Of a stretch of 64,000 bases of DNA, positions 28,420 through 39,310 are shown one piece after another. The notes below the pieces were generated by a model. That model worked only from the letters and a program-made list of their open reading frames with translations. It was not told where the DNA came from and ran no database searches. The stretch spans positions 81,827 through 145,826 of the forward strand of contig NZ_LNTY01000004.1 of NCBI RefSeq assembly GCF_001559595.1. The letters are read 5' to 3'. The position numbers and the translations under genes are program-made. The DNA is from Enterovibrio coralii. Its GTDB lineage: Bacteria > Pseudomonadota > Gammaproteobacteria > Enterobacterales > Vibrionaceae. How positions within the stretch are numbered: position 1 is the stretch's first letter; the number at the start of each line of letters is the position of its first letter.

Positions 28420-29436
28420 CTAGCTGTCGTCACCATGATGTAGCCAAAACTCGTCAAGCTGACTGTTTAGGTTAAGTGCTTCTTCATCGCTGATGAAAGA
28501 GGCTTCTATCGCATTCCGCGTGAGCATAACCAACTGTTTTTTAGATGGATTAAGTGCTCTGGTCAGCGCAAGGAAATTATCGGTCATGTATCCACCAAAA
28601 AAGGCAGGATCATCAGAGTTTACGGTGACACAGAGCCCTTGATCTAACAGCTTAAGAATATTGTGATTTTCCATGCTGTCGAATACGCGCAATTTGATGT
28701 TGGAAAGCGGACAGACGGTCAGTGGCATGCGGTTTTTTGCTAACTCAGCGACCAATGCTGGATCTTGTGTACATTGCACACCATGGTCGATACGGCTGAC
28801 GTTCAACAAAGAGATGGAATTCCAAATGTTTTCCGCGGGACCTTCTTCCCCAGCATGCGCCACGGTTTTGAGTCCCATGGACAGTGCTTTGGTGAATACG
28901 CGCTGAAATTTCTCTGGTGGATGCCCGACTTCCGACGAGTCCAAGCCCACGCCAACAATCCGATTGAGATGAGGTTCTGCTTGCGCCAGCGTTTCGAACG
29001 CTTCTTCTTCAGATAAATGTCTTAAGAAACACATGATGAGCTTGCTGGTAATGCCGAGTTCTTTCTCGCCCTGACGCAATGCGTGATAAATGCCATTGAT
29101 GACGGTATCGAACGCGATGCCGCGTGCTGTGTGCGTTTGTGGGTCAAAGAAAATCTCAGTGTGAATAACGTTATCCGCTTTACAGCGCAGCAAGTACGCC
29201 CAAGTGAGATCGAAGAAATCACGCTCGGTGATAAGGACGTTTGCTCCTTGATAGTAGATATCTAGAAACGATTGAAGGTCATCAAACTGATAGGCGTCTC
29301 TGGCTTCTTGCACCGTTTGGTAGGGCAAGGTGATGTTGTTGCGCGCAGCCATCTCAAACATTAGTTCTGGCTCTAGCGAGCCTTCAATGTGCAGATGTAG
29401 TTCAACTTTGGGTAATCGACGAACGAATACTTCCAT
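28420..29436 (-). CDS. adenine deaminase (adenosine deaminase family)
   Basis: 338 aa. Zinc-binding HLHIEGS at residues 13-19, VAHAGEEGP near 195, RIDHG near 220 and the catalytic [10 protein letters not shown] near 275. [13 protein letters not shown] and the [12 protein letters not shown] version of the last motif are typical of the adenine-deaminase (type 2) branch rather than true adenosine deaminase. It would convert adenine to hypoxanthine plus ammonia in purine salvage. GAGGGAGG precedes the ATG. Single gene. Confidence 0.85.
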   Translation of the reverse strand: MEVFVRRLPKVELHLHIEGSLEPELMFEMAARNNITLPYQTVQEARDAYQFDDLQSFLDIYYQGANVLITERDFFDLTWAYLLRCKADNVIHTEIFFDPQTHTARGIAFDTVINGIYHALRQGEKELGITSKLIMCFLRHLSEEEAFETLAQAEPHLNRIVGVGLDSSEVGHPPEKFQRVFTKALSMGLKTVAHAGEEGPAENIWNSISLLNVSRIDHGVQCTQDPALVAELAKNRMPLTVCPLSNIKLRVFDSMENHNILKLLDQGLCVTVNSDDPAFFGGYMTDNFLALTRALNPSKKQLVMLTRNAIEASFISDEEALNLNSQLDEFWLHHGDDS

Positions 29437-29719
29437 GGCAACCTCCCTCGAAAATTAACAACTACGTTAGGTAGAAAGCATGTCAATCACATGCGTTTTT
29501 CATGACAAATAGTGGGGCGAGAAAACAGCAATTTGTCGATGAGCGGCGTGCATACTGTATAGACTCAACCTAGTAATATCTGGCCGAACGGTCAACTTTT
29601 CGAAGGATAAAAGCGTGAAAAGCGAGAGGTGATGAAAGGGTGTATAAGTGCTTGCTTATAGAGTGGAAAAAGGATTTGTGCGGCACCTCGAGATAGTCGC
29701 CGCACAAATCAAGTTGCGA

Positions 29720-31584
29720 TTACGCGTCAAAAACTTCGTGTTTTTTTCCCATCCAATTATCAATCATGTCGAGCATGGTTCTGCGGTTTACAGGCTTAGC
29801 GATAAAGTCGTCCATGCCTACGCGTTTACAACGATCTCTGTCCTGCTGGCTCACGTTTGCAGTCATCGCGAGGATCGGTAGCGCGTTACTCTGATCGTTC
29901 AATTCTCGAATTTCTTTGCAGGCTTCAAATCCGTCCATCTCCGGCATTTGAAGATCCATCAGTACCAAGGCAAATTGTTTTTGCTGGACCAAATCTAGGG
30001 CTTCTTTGCCGTTACTTGCAGTGGTGACTTTGAAGCCAGATAACTCCAGGATGGTACGAGCGACAAGTTGGTTGGCAGGATTGTCTTCCACGATAAGGAT
30101 CTCAATAGGGGATTCAGTTCGATATGCCTTTTTGGTCTCAGGTTTGGATTCCACCTCTTCGGGAAAACGCATACAACAGGGCAGAAGGACGGTGAATTCG
30201 CTACCATCGCCCACTTGGCTGCTGAGAGTTAACTCACCGCCCATCAGTTCGACCAGCCGCTGGGAAATGGCAAGCCCCATACCGGTGCCGCCGTGTATGC
30301 GAGAGAAGGTGCTGTCTTTTTGAGTGAAGGGCTCAAAGATAACTTTGCGGTGCTCGGGCGCAATCCCGACTCCCGAGTCTCTGACCTGAATCTTCAGTCC
30401 TTTCGGGAATCCATGGCTCAACACAATTTCGACTTCACCTTCTTCAGTGAATTTCATGGCGTTGGACACCAGATTGGTGAGGATCTGGGAAAGCTTGCCT
30501 TTGTCGCAAGTGGCGTAGAATCGATGGTTAAGTTCGTCATCAAACAGCAAGGTAATGCCTTTTTCCTTGGCTGAACTTTCAAACAACGCCAGCACGTTTT
30601 TACTCATCTCACTGACATCGAATTCTGTTTCGTGAAGATCTAACGCGCCTATGTCTATTTTGGAGTAATCCAACACATCGTTGAGCTGGCTGAGTAAAAG
30701 GTTAGCGGCATCATCAGCATGTTGACCAGAGGTTGGCAATGCTCAGGGATTTCGGACTCTTGCAATATGTCGAGTGCACCCATGATAGCGTTCATCGGTG
30801 TACGAATTTCATGGCTCATCGTCGCGATAAACTGAGACTTCGCAATGTTTGCAGATTCTGCATTTTTCTTTGCTTCCAAAAGCTCGGCTTCGCGCTTGAG
30901 GTGTTGGTTGAGGTACTTCTCTAAAATGTTGACGCCGTTGTTCAGCCTAACAAGCTCGTCACTTTTGGTGTCCAAAACCTCGTCGGTATAGGACATATTC
31001 ATCAAACGTTTGTTGATGCGAGATATCGGCATGAGCACAAGGTAGTGCGAAACCAACATGGTTAATGTGGCGAGCGTTAACAGCAAACAAGCAGTATAAA
31101 AGCGCACTTCTTCTACGTGCGTTGCTATGTCCGCCATCATTTGTTTTTTGCTCATCGATATACGCATCGTGCCGATGGCACTGCCTTGGTATTCAACGAG
31201 GTTGCTGAAGTTTAACGCCATGGGGTTGTCATCATGCGGGCGGTCGCCCCATTGACCAATTTCGGTGTCGTTCTGGGAAACGATAGAGATATAGCAAAGG
31301 TCAGGGTAGTGCTTCGCCATCCGGTCGAGCTTTGCATTGAGCGCACCACTTTGCTGGGTAAGTACGTCGTCGGAAAGGGCTTCAGTCAATGCGGAGAAAT
31401 TGGCGCGAATTTGTGAGTCCATGCGCTCTTGTAGGTATTTTGTTTCGTAGCTTCGCACCAGCTCTCCTGCGAGATAACTGAGTGCAACGGTTATCGCCAA
31501 CACGGAAAATGTGTACTTAAACCACAACGGTAAACGCATCATATAACCCACTCCCGAAATACGTCCTGTTTTCTCATTCTGCAT
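29720..31584 (-). CDS. hybrid sensor histidine kinase (frameshifted)
   Basis: 621 aa when read across one frameshift. Membrane segments near residues 22-42 and about 170-190 enclose a periplasmic sensor of about 125 residues. A linker and HisKA domain follow with the phospho-histidine in [12 protein letters not shown] near 265. The frame then breaks near 30718; one added G gives [20 protein letters not shown]. The second part holds the ATPase domain ([29 protein letters not shown]) and a C-terminal receiver ([21 protein letters not shown]). No response-regulator partner is adjacent, so output probably goes through a distant regulator or phosphorelay. Confidence 0.85.
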
Positions 31585-31722
31585 TTCGCCCCCAAATTGA
31601 GAGTCAAAATGGAGACTTTTCCCTGATTTTCGGCTGTTGAGCGTTCAATCAGCAGCTAGGGAATGAGGTTGCATATTGCTTGCCAAGTTAGAAAGGGAAG
31701 AGGTGGGAAAGGGTAAATGTAA

Positions 31723-31752
31723 AAAAGCCACAGCGCGTGACGCTGTGGCGTT
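31723..31752 (-). terminator. terminator after Nramp-like gene
   Basis: GCCACAGCG / CGCTGTGGC stem with a five-base loop, followed on the minus strand by six T. Confidence 0.9.
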
Positions 31753-31784
31753 GAGGAATTAGCAATTAAGCTTAGCCAAAGAGA

Positions 31785-32999
31785 TTAGCCAATAAATTTC
31801 GCAATGAAGCCGTTAACGTTGCTCAGGCTTGCTGCCGCCATCACCACAACAATCAGTGCACCAATTACTGATAAGTACACAGGGTGTTTGTAATCACCCA
31901 CGATGTCTTTGCGACGCGTTGCTGCCAGTACGAAGGCCAGAACAACCGGAAGAATGATGCTGTTTACCAGACCTGCTAGCATCAGAAGCAGAATAGGCAT
32001 GTTCATCATCACGGTACCCACGCTGGTCACGATGATGAAGCCGCAGCACCACGCTTTCTCATTGCGTGCAACAACTGGGAACAGGGTTTTAATCAGAGAA
32101 ATAGCCATGTATGAGTTACCGACCACTGACGTGATTGAGGCAACGAATAGCACCAGACCGAAGATGAAGTAACCAACATCACCTGCGCCTTGGCGGAAGG
32201 CATCTGCTGCTGGGTTTGACGTATCCAGTACTGCGCCAGATGCGATTACACCGAATACAGCCAAGAACAGAAGAATACGGATAACAACGGCGATTGAGAT
32301 ACCTGCCCATGCAGCAGTTTTAATGGAACCAACGTTTTCTTTGCCTTGCAGACCGATATCAACCAGACGCTGTGCGCCAGTGTAGTAACCGCCAACCGCA
32401 CCACCAACGATAGTTAGTGTTGGTAGAAGTAGGCTGCCCATGTCGCTTGGCATGACAGCAGCGGCGAGCGTTTCGCCCATTGGAGGTAGGCTGGTCATAG
32501 CAACATAGGCAATAAGCACAATCATGAACAGGCCAAGGTAGCGCGCCATTTGGTCCATACGCTTAGACGCGTTGTGTACCACAAACAGCAAACAGCCCAC
32601 CACACCCGTGAACAATGCGCCCCAGGTAGTGTCTACGCCCGTCAGTACGTTGATACCCAGTGCCGCGCCACTTACGTTACCGAAGTTGAATGCAACCGCA
32701 CCGAGTGCCAACAGAACACCAATGAAGTAACCCGCGCCCGGTGCAATTTTGTTTGCGATGTCCTGAATGCGAAGGCCTGACACGCCGACGATGCGCCAAA
32801 GGTTCATTACGATACCGAACGTAATGAACATGGAAGCGAATACAGGAAACGCCATGTCGACTTTGTAGATATTGGTAAATACTGCGGTTTGCGTTAGGAA
32901 GCCAGGGCCTACAGACGTGGTCGCCATTAGAAATGCGACGCTAAGAATTGCCTTGGTTTGCCAGGTCGTAGAATTTGATGCGTGTGTTTGCGTGGTCAT
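31785..32999 (-). CDS. Nramp-superfamily transporter lacking the DPGN metal motif
   Basis: 404 aa with about eleven membrane segments. The N-terminal part (SVGPGFLTQTAVFTNIY) aligns with the first Nramp helix, but the metal-binding DPGN of true Mn/Fe carriers is replaced by GPGF. This matches the YcsG-type Nramp relatives, several of which sit beside oxoprolinase genes and may carry something other than a transition metal. No such genes are adjacent here. The ATG is preceded by GGAATCGGC; a strong terminator follows. The substrate is unknown. Confidence 0.75.
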   Translation of the reverse strand: MTTQTHASNSTTWQTKAILSVAFLMATTSVGPGFLTQTAVFTNIYKVDMAFPVFASMFITFGIVMNLWRIVGVSGLRIQDIANKIAPGAGYFIGVLLALGAVAFNFGNVSGAALGINVLTGVDTTWGALFTGVVGCLLFVVHNASKRMDQMARYLGLFMIVLIAYVAMTSLPPMGETLAAAVMPSDMGSLLLPTLTIVGGAVGGYYTGAQRLVDIGLQGKENVGSIKTAAWAGISIAVVIRILLFLAVFGVIASGAVLDTSNPAADAFRQGAGDVGYFIFGLVLFVASITSVVGNSYMAISLIKTLFPVVARNEKAWCCGFIIVTSVGTVMMNMPILLLMLAGLVNSIILPVVLAFVLAATRRKDIVGDYKHPVYLSVIGALIVVVMAAASLSNVNGFIAKFIG

Positions 33000-33386
33000 G
33001 CCGATTCCAGAATTTTTGTTGTTTCCCTATTTATTAAAAAAAGGAAAAGCAACTGACCGGGATCAGCTGGCATAAGGGTGTTAACCCTTTGAAAACACGG
33101 CCTGTGTGGGTGACCGTTTTTGCTGGGCGCGGATATTAAAGGGATTGTGAAACCCAGTCAAACATTAATTTGACCTCTTTTGAAATTAATTCCCCATGTC
33201 TAAATAACACCCAATATGCTGTCCAATTTGTCAGAGTTTTCGCGAGCGATGTTTGAGATATTGGCAACGTTTTCGAATGAATCTGTTCGCAAAATGTTAA
33301 ATATGACGAATCGTCATTGTTTGGGGTGGCGAGGTTAGCTAGGGTGTTTGAAGACGACGAATCAAAGACTCATCGAGGAGGGAAAT
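33000..33386. other. divergent intergenic region
   Basis: Promoters for the Nramp-like gene and the DUF2867 gene are expected here. A 16-base palindrome-like element, AAGGGT-GTTA-ACCCTT, lies at 33074-33089. Nothing else was recognised. Confidence 0.4.
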
Positions 33387-33883
33387 ATGATGCAAGGGAT
33401 CCCAGACTTCACGGAATTACACGATTATGTAGATGGCGCGTACTTTGCGGATAATTATCAACAAGTGGTGGATTATCAGGGTGAAAGCGCGATGGATATT
33501 TACCTGAAAGTCATGACGACCACGCCTGAATGGGTGAACAACCTCATGAAGATGAGGAATGCCATTGTCTCAAGATTAGGGCTAAAGCATCTTGGGAGTT
33601 TTGAAGACTTCGCACCAAAAAAGTCAGCAAATGAATACAAGGTCGGCGATCAATCGGGATCTTTCAGATGATCTACAAGTCCTCGACGGAAGTCATCATG
33701 GAAGACAGAGATAAACACTTGGACGTGAAGTTGTCTTTTCACCTTGAACCTAAAGGTGACAAAGCGGTGATCACGGCCAGTTCCGTTGTGCATGTAAAAA
33801 ATACGTTTGGTAAGGCCTACATGTTTTTCGTTGGCCCTATCCACAAAATCATTGTCCCTGCGACGTTGAGAAAGTTGCGCTAA
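33387..33883 (+). CDS. DUF2867 family protein (frameshifted)
   Basis: 165 aa when read across one frameshift. The ATG at 33387 follows GAGGAGGGAAAT; the in-frame TTG at 33348 has no site. Family features: PEWVNNLMKMRNAIVSRLGLK in the middle, the EVIMEDRDKHLDVKLSFHL strand region and GPIHKIIVPATLRKLR at the end. The frame breaks at TCGGGATC (33656-33658); one more G gives GDQSGIFQMIYKSSTEV as in relatives. A small soluble protein of unknown function. Single gene. Confidence 0.75.
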
Positions 33884-34015
33884 ATCTCGTCAGTTCACCT
33901 TTATTCGTGTGACTTTGGGGCATATTGACGCTATCTTTCGCTCAATGTTGTATGCCCAAGCCTAGAAACGTATCGTCTATCGGCTTGGTAAAGCCCAAAC
34001 GTTGAGGATGATAAC

Positions 34016-34707
34016 GTGGCTTCAGTTTTAAAAACCTTACTTGGATTTGGTTTACTTTCCATTCTGACCTTCGCGGGTGTTGCGTCTGCCAATAGCCCTG
34101 AACACTATTCTGCGTCCAGTTGTGATGTGGACAGTGCCTTACTTAATTACCGTTACGACAACCGTCTCGACTATCAAAACAAAGACACGCCAACTGACTT
34201 CTTCCTATTGGTGTATTCAAATTCTCCTCGATTTTGTGAATACATGGAGCGCAAAGGGCGTGAAGGCAGTGTCGAATTTCAATGTGAGTCAGACAATGAT
34301 TTTGGTTGGGTGATACATGGTTTGTGGGGCGAATCTGAAAAAGCGTATAAGACGGGCAACAACAAAGGCCATCCGAGGTTTTGTAAAGGTGATTTGAAGC
34401 CATTGCCGATTGATACCATCAAGCCGTATCTCTGCATGAGCCCGGGTACGAAGTTGCTTCAAGGTCAATGGGAAAAACACGGTGCGTGCGACTTTGATTC
34501 GGCGGAAGAGTACTTCGATAAAGCCTGTCGCTGGCCCAGCAATTTAAAGTGCCACCGGGGGAGTTAAGCGCCAAACGTGCAGTTCGTTGGATGCGCGAAA
34601 ACAACCCGGAACTCAAGCATACGTGGCTGCATCAAACACGCCACGAGTTCGGTATTTGTTTCGACAAGCAATTTAACGTGATGTCTTGCCCAAGACGCGG
34701 TCGCTAA
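34016..34707 (+). CDS. RNase T2-family ribonuclease (frameshifted)
   Basis: 230 aa when read across one frameshift. GTG start with TTGAGGATG upstream. A signal peptide of about 25 residues (LLGFGLLSILTFAGVASA) directs it to the periplasm or outside. Both catalytic segments are present: WVIHGLWGE near residue 98 and GQWEKHGAC near 150, holding the active-site histidines and glutamate. The frame breaks at TTTAAAGTG (34546-34548); adding one A continues NLKVPPGELSAKRAVRWM to a normal end CPRRGR at 34707. It probably degrades extracellular or periplasmic RNA. Its end overlaps that of the convergent MFS gene by four bases. Confidence 0.85.
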
Positions 34708-36326
34708 GCACTTCCATCTGCTTTCTTTCCATCACCGGACTGATAGGCAATCTCTGCCAACAGTTCGGTGATTTTCGCACGCTCTTCTTCTGTCGCGCCA
34801 TCTAACAAGGCAGCCTCTAACAGCACATTGATGCGCTCTTTCCTCAGAATAAACAAGTCATGCAGTGAATAGGCGACTTCCAAACGTCGTTTCGGGAACT
34901 GTGCGATAAGGTGCCTTAACATCTCTCCAGAACGCTTCGGATAGGCGAGGACAATGTTCTTGGCAACGTCGTTCGCGTTCAATGATGACCCCTCCAACGC
35001 CAGTTTGAACAACAGCCCAGGATTAGAGGGATTGAGCCCCAATGCCGCGATCAATAGCTTGAGTTCGGGGTTAGCTTTCTCTGTGTCTTTAAAATCCACC
35101 ATAGGGTCGAGTTCAGACGCGCCAGGAATGGGTTGCACGTTTACCTTGAAGGAAGTAGCTGCTGGCAAGGTTTCGGTTCGGACGAACAGTTTACGTATCA
35201 TCAAGAAGATGAACACAAAGATATGAACCGTGATGATGTAGTAATAGAGCCACACAACACTGTATTCAGACATCAAGAAACTGGCGACGATGGGCCCAAT
35301 TACCCCACCGATTCCAAGCAAAATTTGCATCATGCTGGTGGCTGGCATCGCCTCTTTCGGATCAATATGGTCAAACACTTGCGTGACGGCGAGGGGAAAC
35401 AACGCCACACCAGAGCCACCTGAGACCCAAAACAGCACAGCAAGAAGCTCAATCGGGTAGGGATAGAAGTTATCCAATACGATGAGGCTGTTGCTGATGA
35501 TCCCCATAAACATCAGCCCTGACGCGACCAATCGCTTATCAAAACGGTCAGCAAGCCAACCAGTCGGAAACTGGGTGAGCAATCCGCCCATTTGGTAAGA
35601 ACCGAGAATGAGGGACAACCAAATGCCAGAAATCCCTTTGCTGTATGCATAAAGGGAAATCAAGGACACGCTGGCAGCATTGATCAATCCAGCACAAAAG
35701 CATGCAACGGTACCCGATGGCGAATATTGCCAAAGACGTTTGATGGATAAGGGCGTGGCTTTTGCGGGCAATTCTGGTGCCGGTAGTCGGCTCATCGACA
35801 TGATGATGAGTGAAAAGCAAAGGAACACCGAAATTAGGCCGAATAGGCGAGGATCTTGCTCATTGAACGCACTAAACAGAAATGGTGCTGTGCCAAAACC
35901 GACGGCAAAGCAAATCTGGTAAGTGCCGTAAACGCGACCGCGGTTACTTCTGTCACTCAATACATTGAGCCAACTCTCCAGCGTGATAAACGATGTCACA
36001 TAGCAAAAACCCGCGATCATGCGCAGAAGGGCGGTGATAAGGATATCGGTGTTATAGCTGTGCAGCACTGAAACAATGGATAACGTCGCGGCCATCGACG
36101 CGAATGCTCGAATATGACCGGCACGGAGCACAGCGCGAGAACCGAAGAGACCTGCACAAATGGCACCTACCGCGAACATACTCATGGCCAAACCGATATC
36201 TGCCGTTGGGTACCCGTCTTCCTTCATGCGAATTGGCAGCATGATGAAAAACAGGTTGTGACTGATGGCGAAGCCGAAAATCGTAAATAGGATCGGCCTT
36301 ATGCGCAGAAAAATACTCGGTTTCAT
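34704..36326 (-). CDS. MFS transporter with C-terminal soluble extension
   Basis: 540 aa from the ATG at 36326 with CAAGGAT upstream. The first 400 residues give twelve membrane segments of the YcaD-like MFS type, with FGSRAVLRAGHIRAF and GWLADRFDKRL between helices 2-3 and 8-9. About 130 helical cytoplasmic residues follow the last helix, including LKLLIAALGLNPSNPGLLFKLA. The extension is unusual for this MFS group and may regulate transport. The substrate is unknown. Confidence 0.8.
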   Translation of the reverse strand: MKPSIFLRIRPILFTIFGFAISHNLFFIMLPIRMKEDGYPTADIGLAMSMFAVGAICAGLFGSRAVLRAGHIRAFASMAATLSIVSVLHSYNTDILITALLRMIAGFCYVTSFITLESWLNVLSDRSNRGRVYGTYQICFAVGFGTAPFLFSAFNEQDPRLFGLISVFLCFSLIIMSMSRLPAPELPAKATPLSIKRLWQYSPSGTVACFCAGLINAASVSLISLYAYSKGISGIWLSLILGSYQMGGLLTQFPTGWLADRFDKRLVASGLMFMGIISNSLIVLDNFYPYPIELLAVLFWVSGGSGVALFPLAVTQVFDHIDPKEAMPATSMMQILLGIGGVIGPIVASFLMSEYSVVWLYYYIITVHIFVFIFLMIRKLFVRTETLPAATSFKVNVQPIPGASELDPMVDFKDTEKANPELKLLIAALGLNPSNPGLLFKLALEGSSLNANDVAKNIVLAYPKRSGEMLRHLIAQFPKRRLEVAYSLHDLFILRKERINVLLEAALLDGATEEERAKITELLAEIAYQSGDGKKADGSA

Positions 36327-36647
36327 ATCCTTGAAGTTAAGCTGACATTTTCCAAAACTGACAGACACTACGCCGTAATTTCGGCGGGAAGATTACGTGT
36401 TGATGTGTCGGCTTTTGGCGATTTAGGGAAAAAAGAAGTCTGCAATCAAAATAAACAGAGCTGTTGGTGAAACAGGTTATCACCCGCAGGCATCAAACAC
36501 TTGCTGGGCAAAGAGTGATGCACAGAAACTCTCGCAATTCACACAGTGTTCGCATTCATGAAAGATGATGCTTTTCTCTCATTTCACGCTAAGCTCAGTG
36601 AATAAAGGTGCCACTTCTAAAGCTAAGAAGAGCGAAATAGAAAAAAG

Positions 36648-37586
36648 CTAGGGTTTCTCGTTCTGAATGAAATCCAGAATTAGCCTCGCAGTGGCTGAGG
36701 GGGCTTCTATCATTGGCAAATGCCCCATATTTTTCAGAACCACGGATTTAGCATCGGGCATTGCACCTTGAAGAATCTCTGCCCCAGCAGGGTGTAAGAT
36801 CCTGTCGTGATCGCCCCAGATAATCAGCGTGGGGGCAGTCAACGTCGTGAGGGTCTGCTCTAGTGGTTGGCTAAAGTGCGGTTGACCTTCGGACATATGG
36901 TGGATGTCCTGAAAGATTTTCTCGTGAAGAGGAAAGCTATCCTTTGCTTGTATTGCCAGTTCTTCAACCACAAAACCGGGAATAAACGGCGGTTTGAAGA
37001 ATGCAAAGTCCAGTAATTCTCTGTATTGCTTGTCGTCGGCCACTAATACCGTCGGTCTTTCACGCTTTCGAAGCAGCGCAAACATCTCGCTGTCAGGCGA
37101 GGTTGCTACACCCAGTGGATTGAGCAAACACACCGTTACCACCTTATCAGGGTGAGTGGAGGCAAAATTACCAGCCAAATAACTTCCCATTGAATTGCCA
37201 GCGATATGACATTTCGAAAGGTTCAGCACTTCGACAAATTGGTGCAAGCGTGCGACTTGCGGTGATACGTCGTAGTCGAGGTTATCGTCTCTGAGGCTTT
37301 CACCAAACCCCGGTAAGTCTGGTGCAATAACATGATATTGCGATGTCAGGTGTTTCGCCATTCTCACCCAGTTGTCTTTATCAGCACCAAACCCGTGAAG
37401 AAGCAACAATGGCGTGCCTGAACCACCTTCCAAATACACCATCTCGCCATCGGATATCGTGACACTTTTTCTGGAGAGTTTGGCGATTCTGCGCTCTGTT
37501 TTCACCGCATTTTGAAACAGAACTCGGTTGGGTGTTAGAGCGTAGATAACGACAAGCAGCAGTATAAAGCCTATGACAATCCACAT
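36648..37586 (-). CDS. alpha/beta hydrolase, membrane-anchored
   Basis: 312 aa. An N-terminal hydrophobic segment (residues 2-18) likely anchors it, followed by an alpha/beta hydrolase: oxyanion motif LLLHGFGADKDNW near 70, nucleophile elbow GNSMGS near 130, acid in WGDHDRI near 250 and catalytic His in NMGHLPMIE near 285. The length and motifs fit esterase/lipase relatives of the Moraxella Lip3 type. The physiological substrate is unknown. TAAGGAGAG before the ATG. It lies next to the AraC gene on the same strand with a 47-base gap. Confidence 0.85.
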   Translation of the reverse strand: MWIVIGFILLLVVIYALTPNRVLFQNAVKTERRIAKLSRKSVTISDGEMVYLEGGSGTPLLLLHGFGADKDNWVRMAKHLTSQYHVIAPDLPGFGESLRDDNLDYDVSPQVARLHQFVEVLNLSKCHIAGNSMGSYLAGNFASTHPDKVVTVCLLNPLGVATSPDSEMFALLRKRERPTVLVADDKQYRELLDFAFFKPPFIPGFVVEELAIQAKDSFPLHEKIFQDIHHMSEGQPHFSQPLEQTLTTLTAPTLIIWGDHDRILHPAGAEILQGAMPDAKSVVLKNMGHLPMIEAPSATARLILDFIQNEKP

Positions 37587-37633
37587 TGTTCTCTCCTTAA
37601 CGTCTAGGCATTCCGTGCTTAGATAAGCGACTA

Positions 37634-38574
37634 TTAAGCGTCTTTACCGGACAGGTTTCGGATCTCTGCAGGCGACATGCCTAACTCCCTCACTAAAGCG
37701 CGGCTTAAAGTGCGTCCAGACGTGAACCCTAGCGATACTGCGATCTTATCCATTGAATCATTGGTGTATCGCAATGCGTTATAAGCTTTAAGTCTGCGCC
37801 AGTGGTTTAGGTACGCCATGGGCGCCATGCCGACCGCATCTTGGAAGTGCCTGACCAAGGTGGCCTTGGACATCCCAATTTCCTTGCCCAGCTCTTCTAA
37901 CGTCCACTCTCTTGCCGGGTTTTCATGTAACAGCGATAGGGCTTGATGAATGCGTTTGTCACGGATGGCACGCAAAAAACCGAAGGTTTCATGGTGTTCA
38001 TCAATATGAAACTGCAAAAGCTTTAAAAAAAGGACTTCAGTGAGTCGGTCAGCAACAGGGCTGTGGATGCTCTCGGCTTCTCGAATTTCTGCGTCAATCA
38101 GTTCCACCAATCGCCAGATTGCACTGTCATGCTTAATACCTTCGACATGGATAAGGCTGGGAAGGGCATCCAATATTGGGTGCGTCAGGCCTTCATCAAA
38201 TTGCACCATGCCACAGATGAGTTTGTGGGTTGTGGGCCCTTGCTGGAACAACGGAGAACCAAGCTCACAGGCATTTACCGCGCGTTCACTGGGCGTTTTT
38301 TTGTTGTTGGGGTCATCTGCAATCCAGTGTGCGTCACCGTTAGGCAGTAGAAAGATATCCATCTCTTTGGCTTTCAAAAACGTTTCCGCTTTGGTGCTAC
38401 ATAGCACTCACCATGCAAGGTGATGTGAAAGCGGGGATAACCCAATTTATCGAGGGATATGCCCCAAGGTGCACTGAGCGCAGAGCTGAAGAAAATGGTG
38501 CCGCGAAACTTAAGGGTTTCAAGGATATCGGCGAGCAAATTGAACGTTTGTTGATGTTTGATTCTTTGGGGCAC
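37634..38574 (-). CDS. AraC-family regulator (frameshifted)
   Basis: About 313 aa when read across one frameshift, starting at a GTG at 38574 behind AAGG; a GTG at 38610 is the alternative. The N-terminal cupin_6 sensor domain (FHITLHGECYV, FLLPNGDAHWIADDP) is broken at 38390-38392; adding one A gives YVAPKAETFLKAKEMDIF. The C-terminal AraC double helix-turn-helix is complete: LEELGKEIGMSKATLVRHF and IAVSLGFTSGRTLSRAL. It is divergent from the cytochrome P460 pair, with about 100 bases between, so it probably controls that operon. Confidence 0.8.
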
Positions 38575-38673
38575 TGATGTGAGCCTTAGGGCGATAACTC
38601 TTGCCTTCACTGTAGCCTAGACTCAGGCCAAACGCTGGATAGTTGAGCGTTTAACTGTAAGCGAGGTGAGAAA

Positions 38674-39300
38674 ATGGAAGTTAAAAAAGCAATGTCGAAA
38701 CCCGAACACTCAAGGATGTTTCTTTCTCTGGCTTTTGTCGGTGTCGGCCTACTGGCAATGAAAGCAAATGCGGAAGAATACTTCACCATCCAAGACGGCG
38801 AATTACAAAGACCGACGGGCTATCGAGAGTGGGTTTACGTGGGTACGCCTGTCACGCCCAATGATATGAACAACGGCAAAGCCGCGTTTCCCGAGCATCA
38901 CAATGTCTATATCGACCCGGAGAGCTGGGCCTATTGGAAAGACAAGGGCGAGTTTCGCGATGGCACCATCATTATCAAAGAATTGGTGAGTGTTGGCAGC
39001 AAAACGGCGGTCAGCGGTAACGGCTATTTTCAAGGTGAGTTCATTGGCCTTGAAGCAACCATCAAGAGTAAAAAGCACAACCCTAACGAGCCTGGCAACT
39101 GGTCGTATTACAGCTTTTCAACACCCGATCATGCTGCTTTAACGGATACGGCAAAGGCATTTGCTGCGGCAGCGTGCAATGCATGCCACCAAGCAGCGGC
39201 AGCCGATGACTTTGTGTTCACACAATACTACCCCGTGCTTCGTGCAGGCAAAGGGACAGGGCAGGTCGCAACAGGCGGCTTCACATCATCGTTGAAGTAG
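38674..39300 (+). CDS. cytochrome P460 family protein, first of tandem pair
   Basis: 208 aa. A hydrophobic N-terminal segment ending in ALA-type KANAEE acts as a signal peptide of about 33 residues. The mature domain is cytochrome P460-like (REWVYVGTPVTPNDMNNGKAAFPEHHNVYIDPESW), with the haem c site CNACH at 168-172 near the C-terminus. Relatives oxidise hydroxylamine or NO, or act as c'-beta NO-binding proteins. GAGGTGAG precedes the ATG. Only ten bases separate it from the next, related gene. Confidence 0.85.
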   Translation: MEVKKAMSKPEHSRMFLSLAFVGVGLLAMKANAEEYFTIQDGELQRPTGYREWVYVGTPVTPNDMNNGKAAFPEHHNVYIDPESWAYWKDKGEFRDGTIIIKELVSVGSKTAVSGNGYFQGEFIGLEATIKSKKHNPNEPGNWSYYSFSTPDHAALTDTAKAFAAAACNACHQAAAADDFVFTQYYPVLRAGKGTGQVATGGFTSSLK

Positions 39301-39310
39301 GAGAAGTAGC

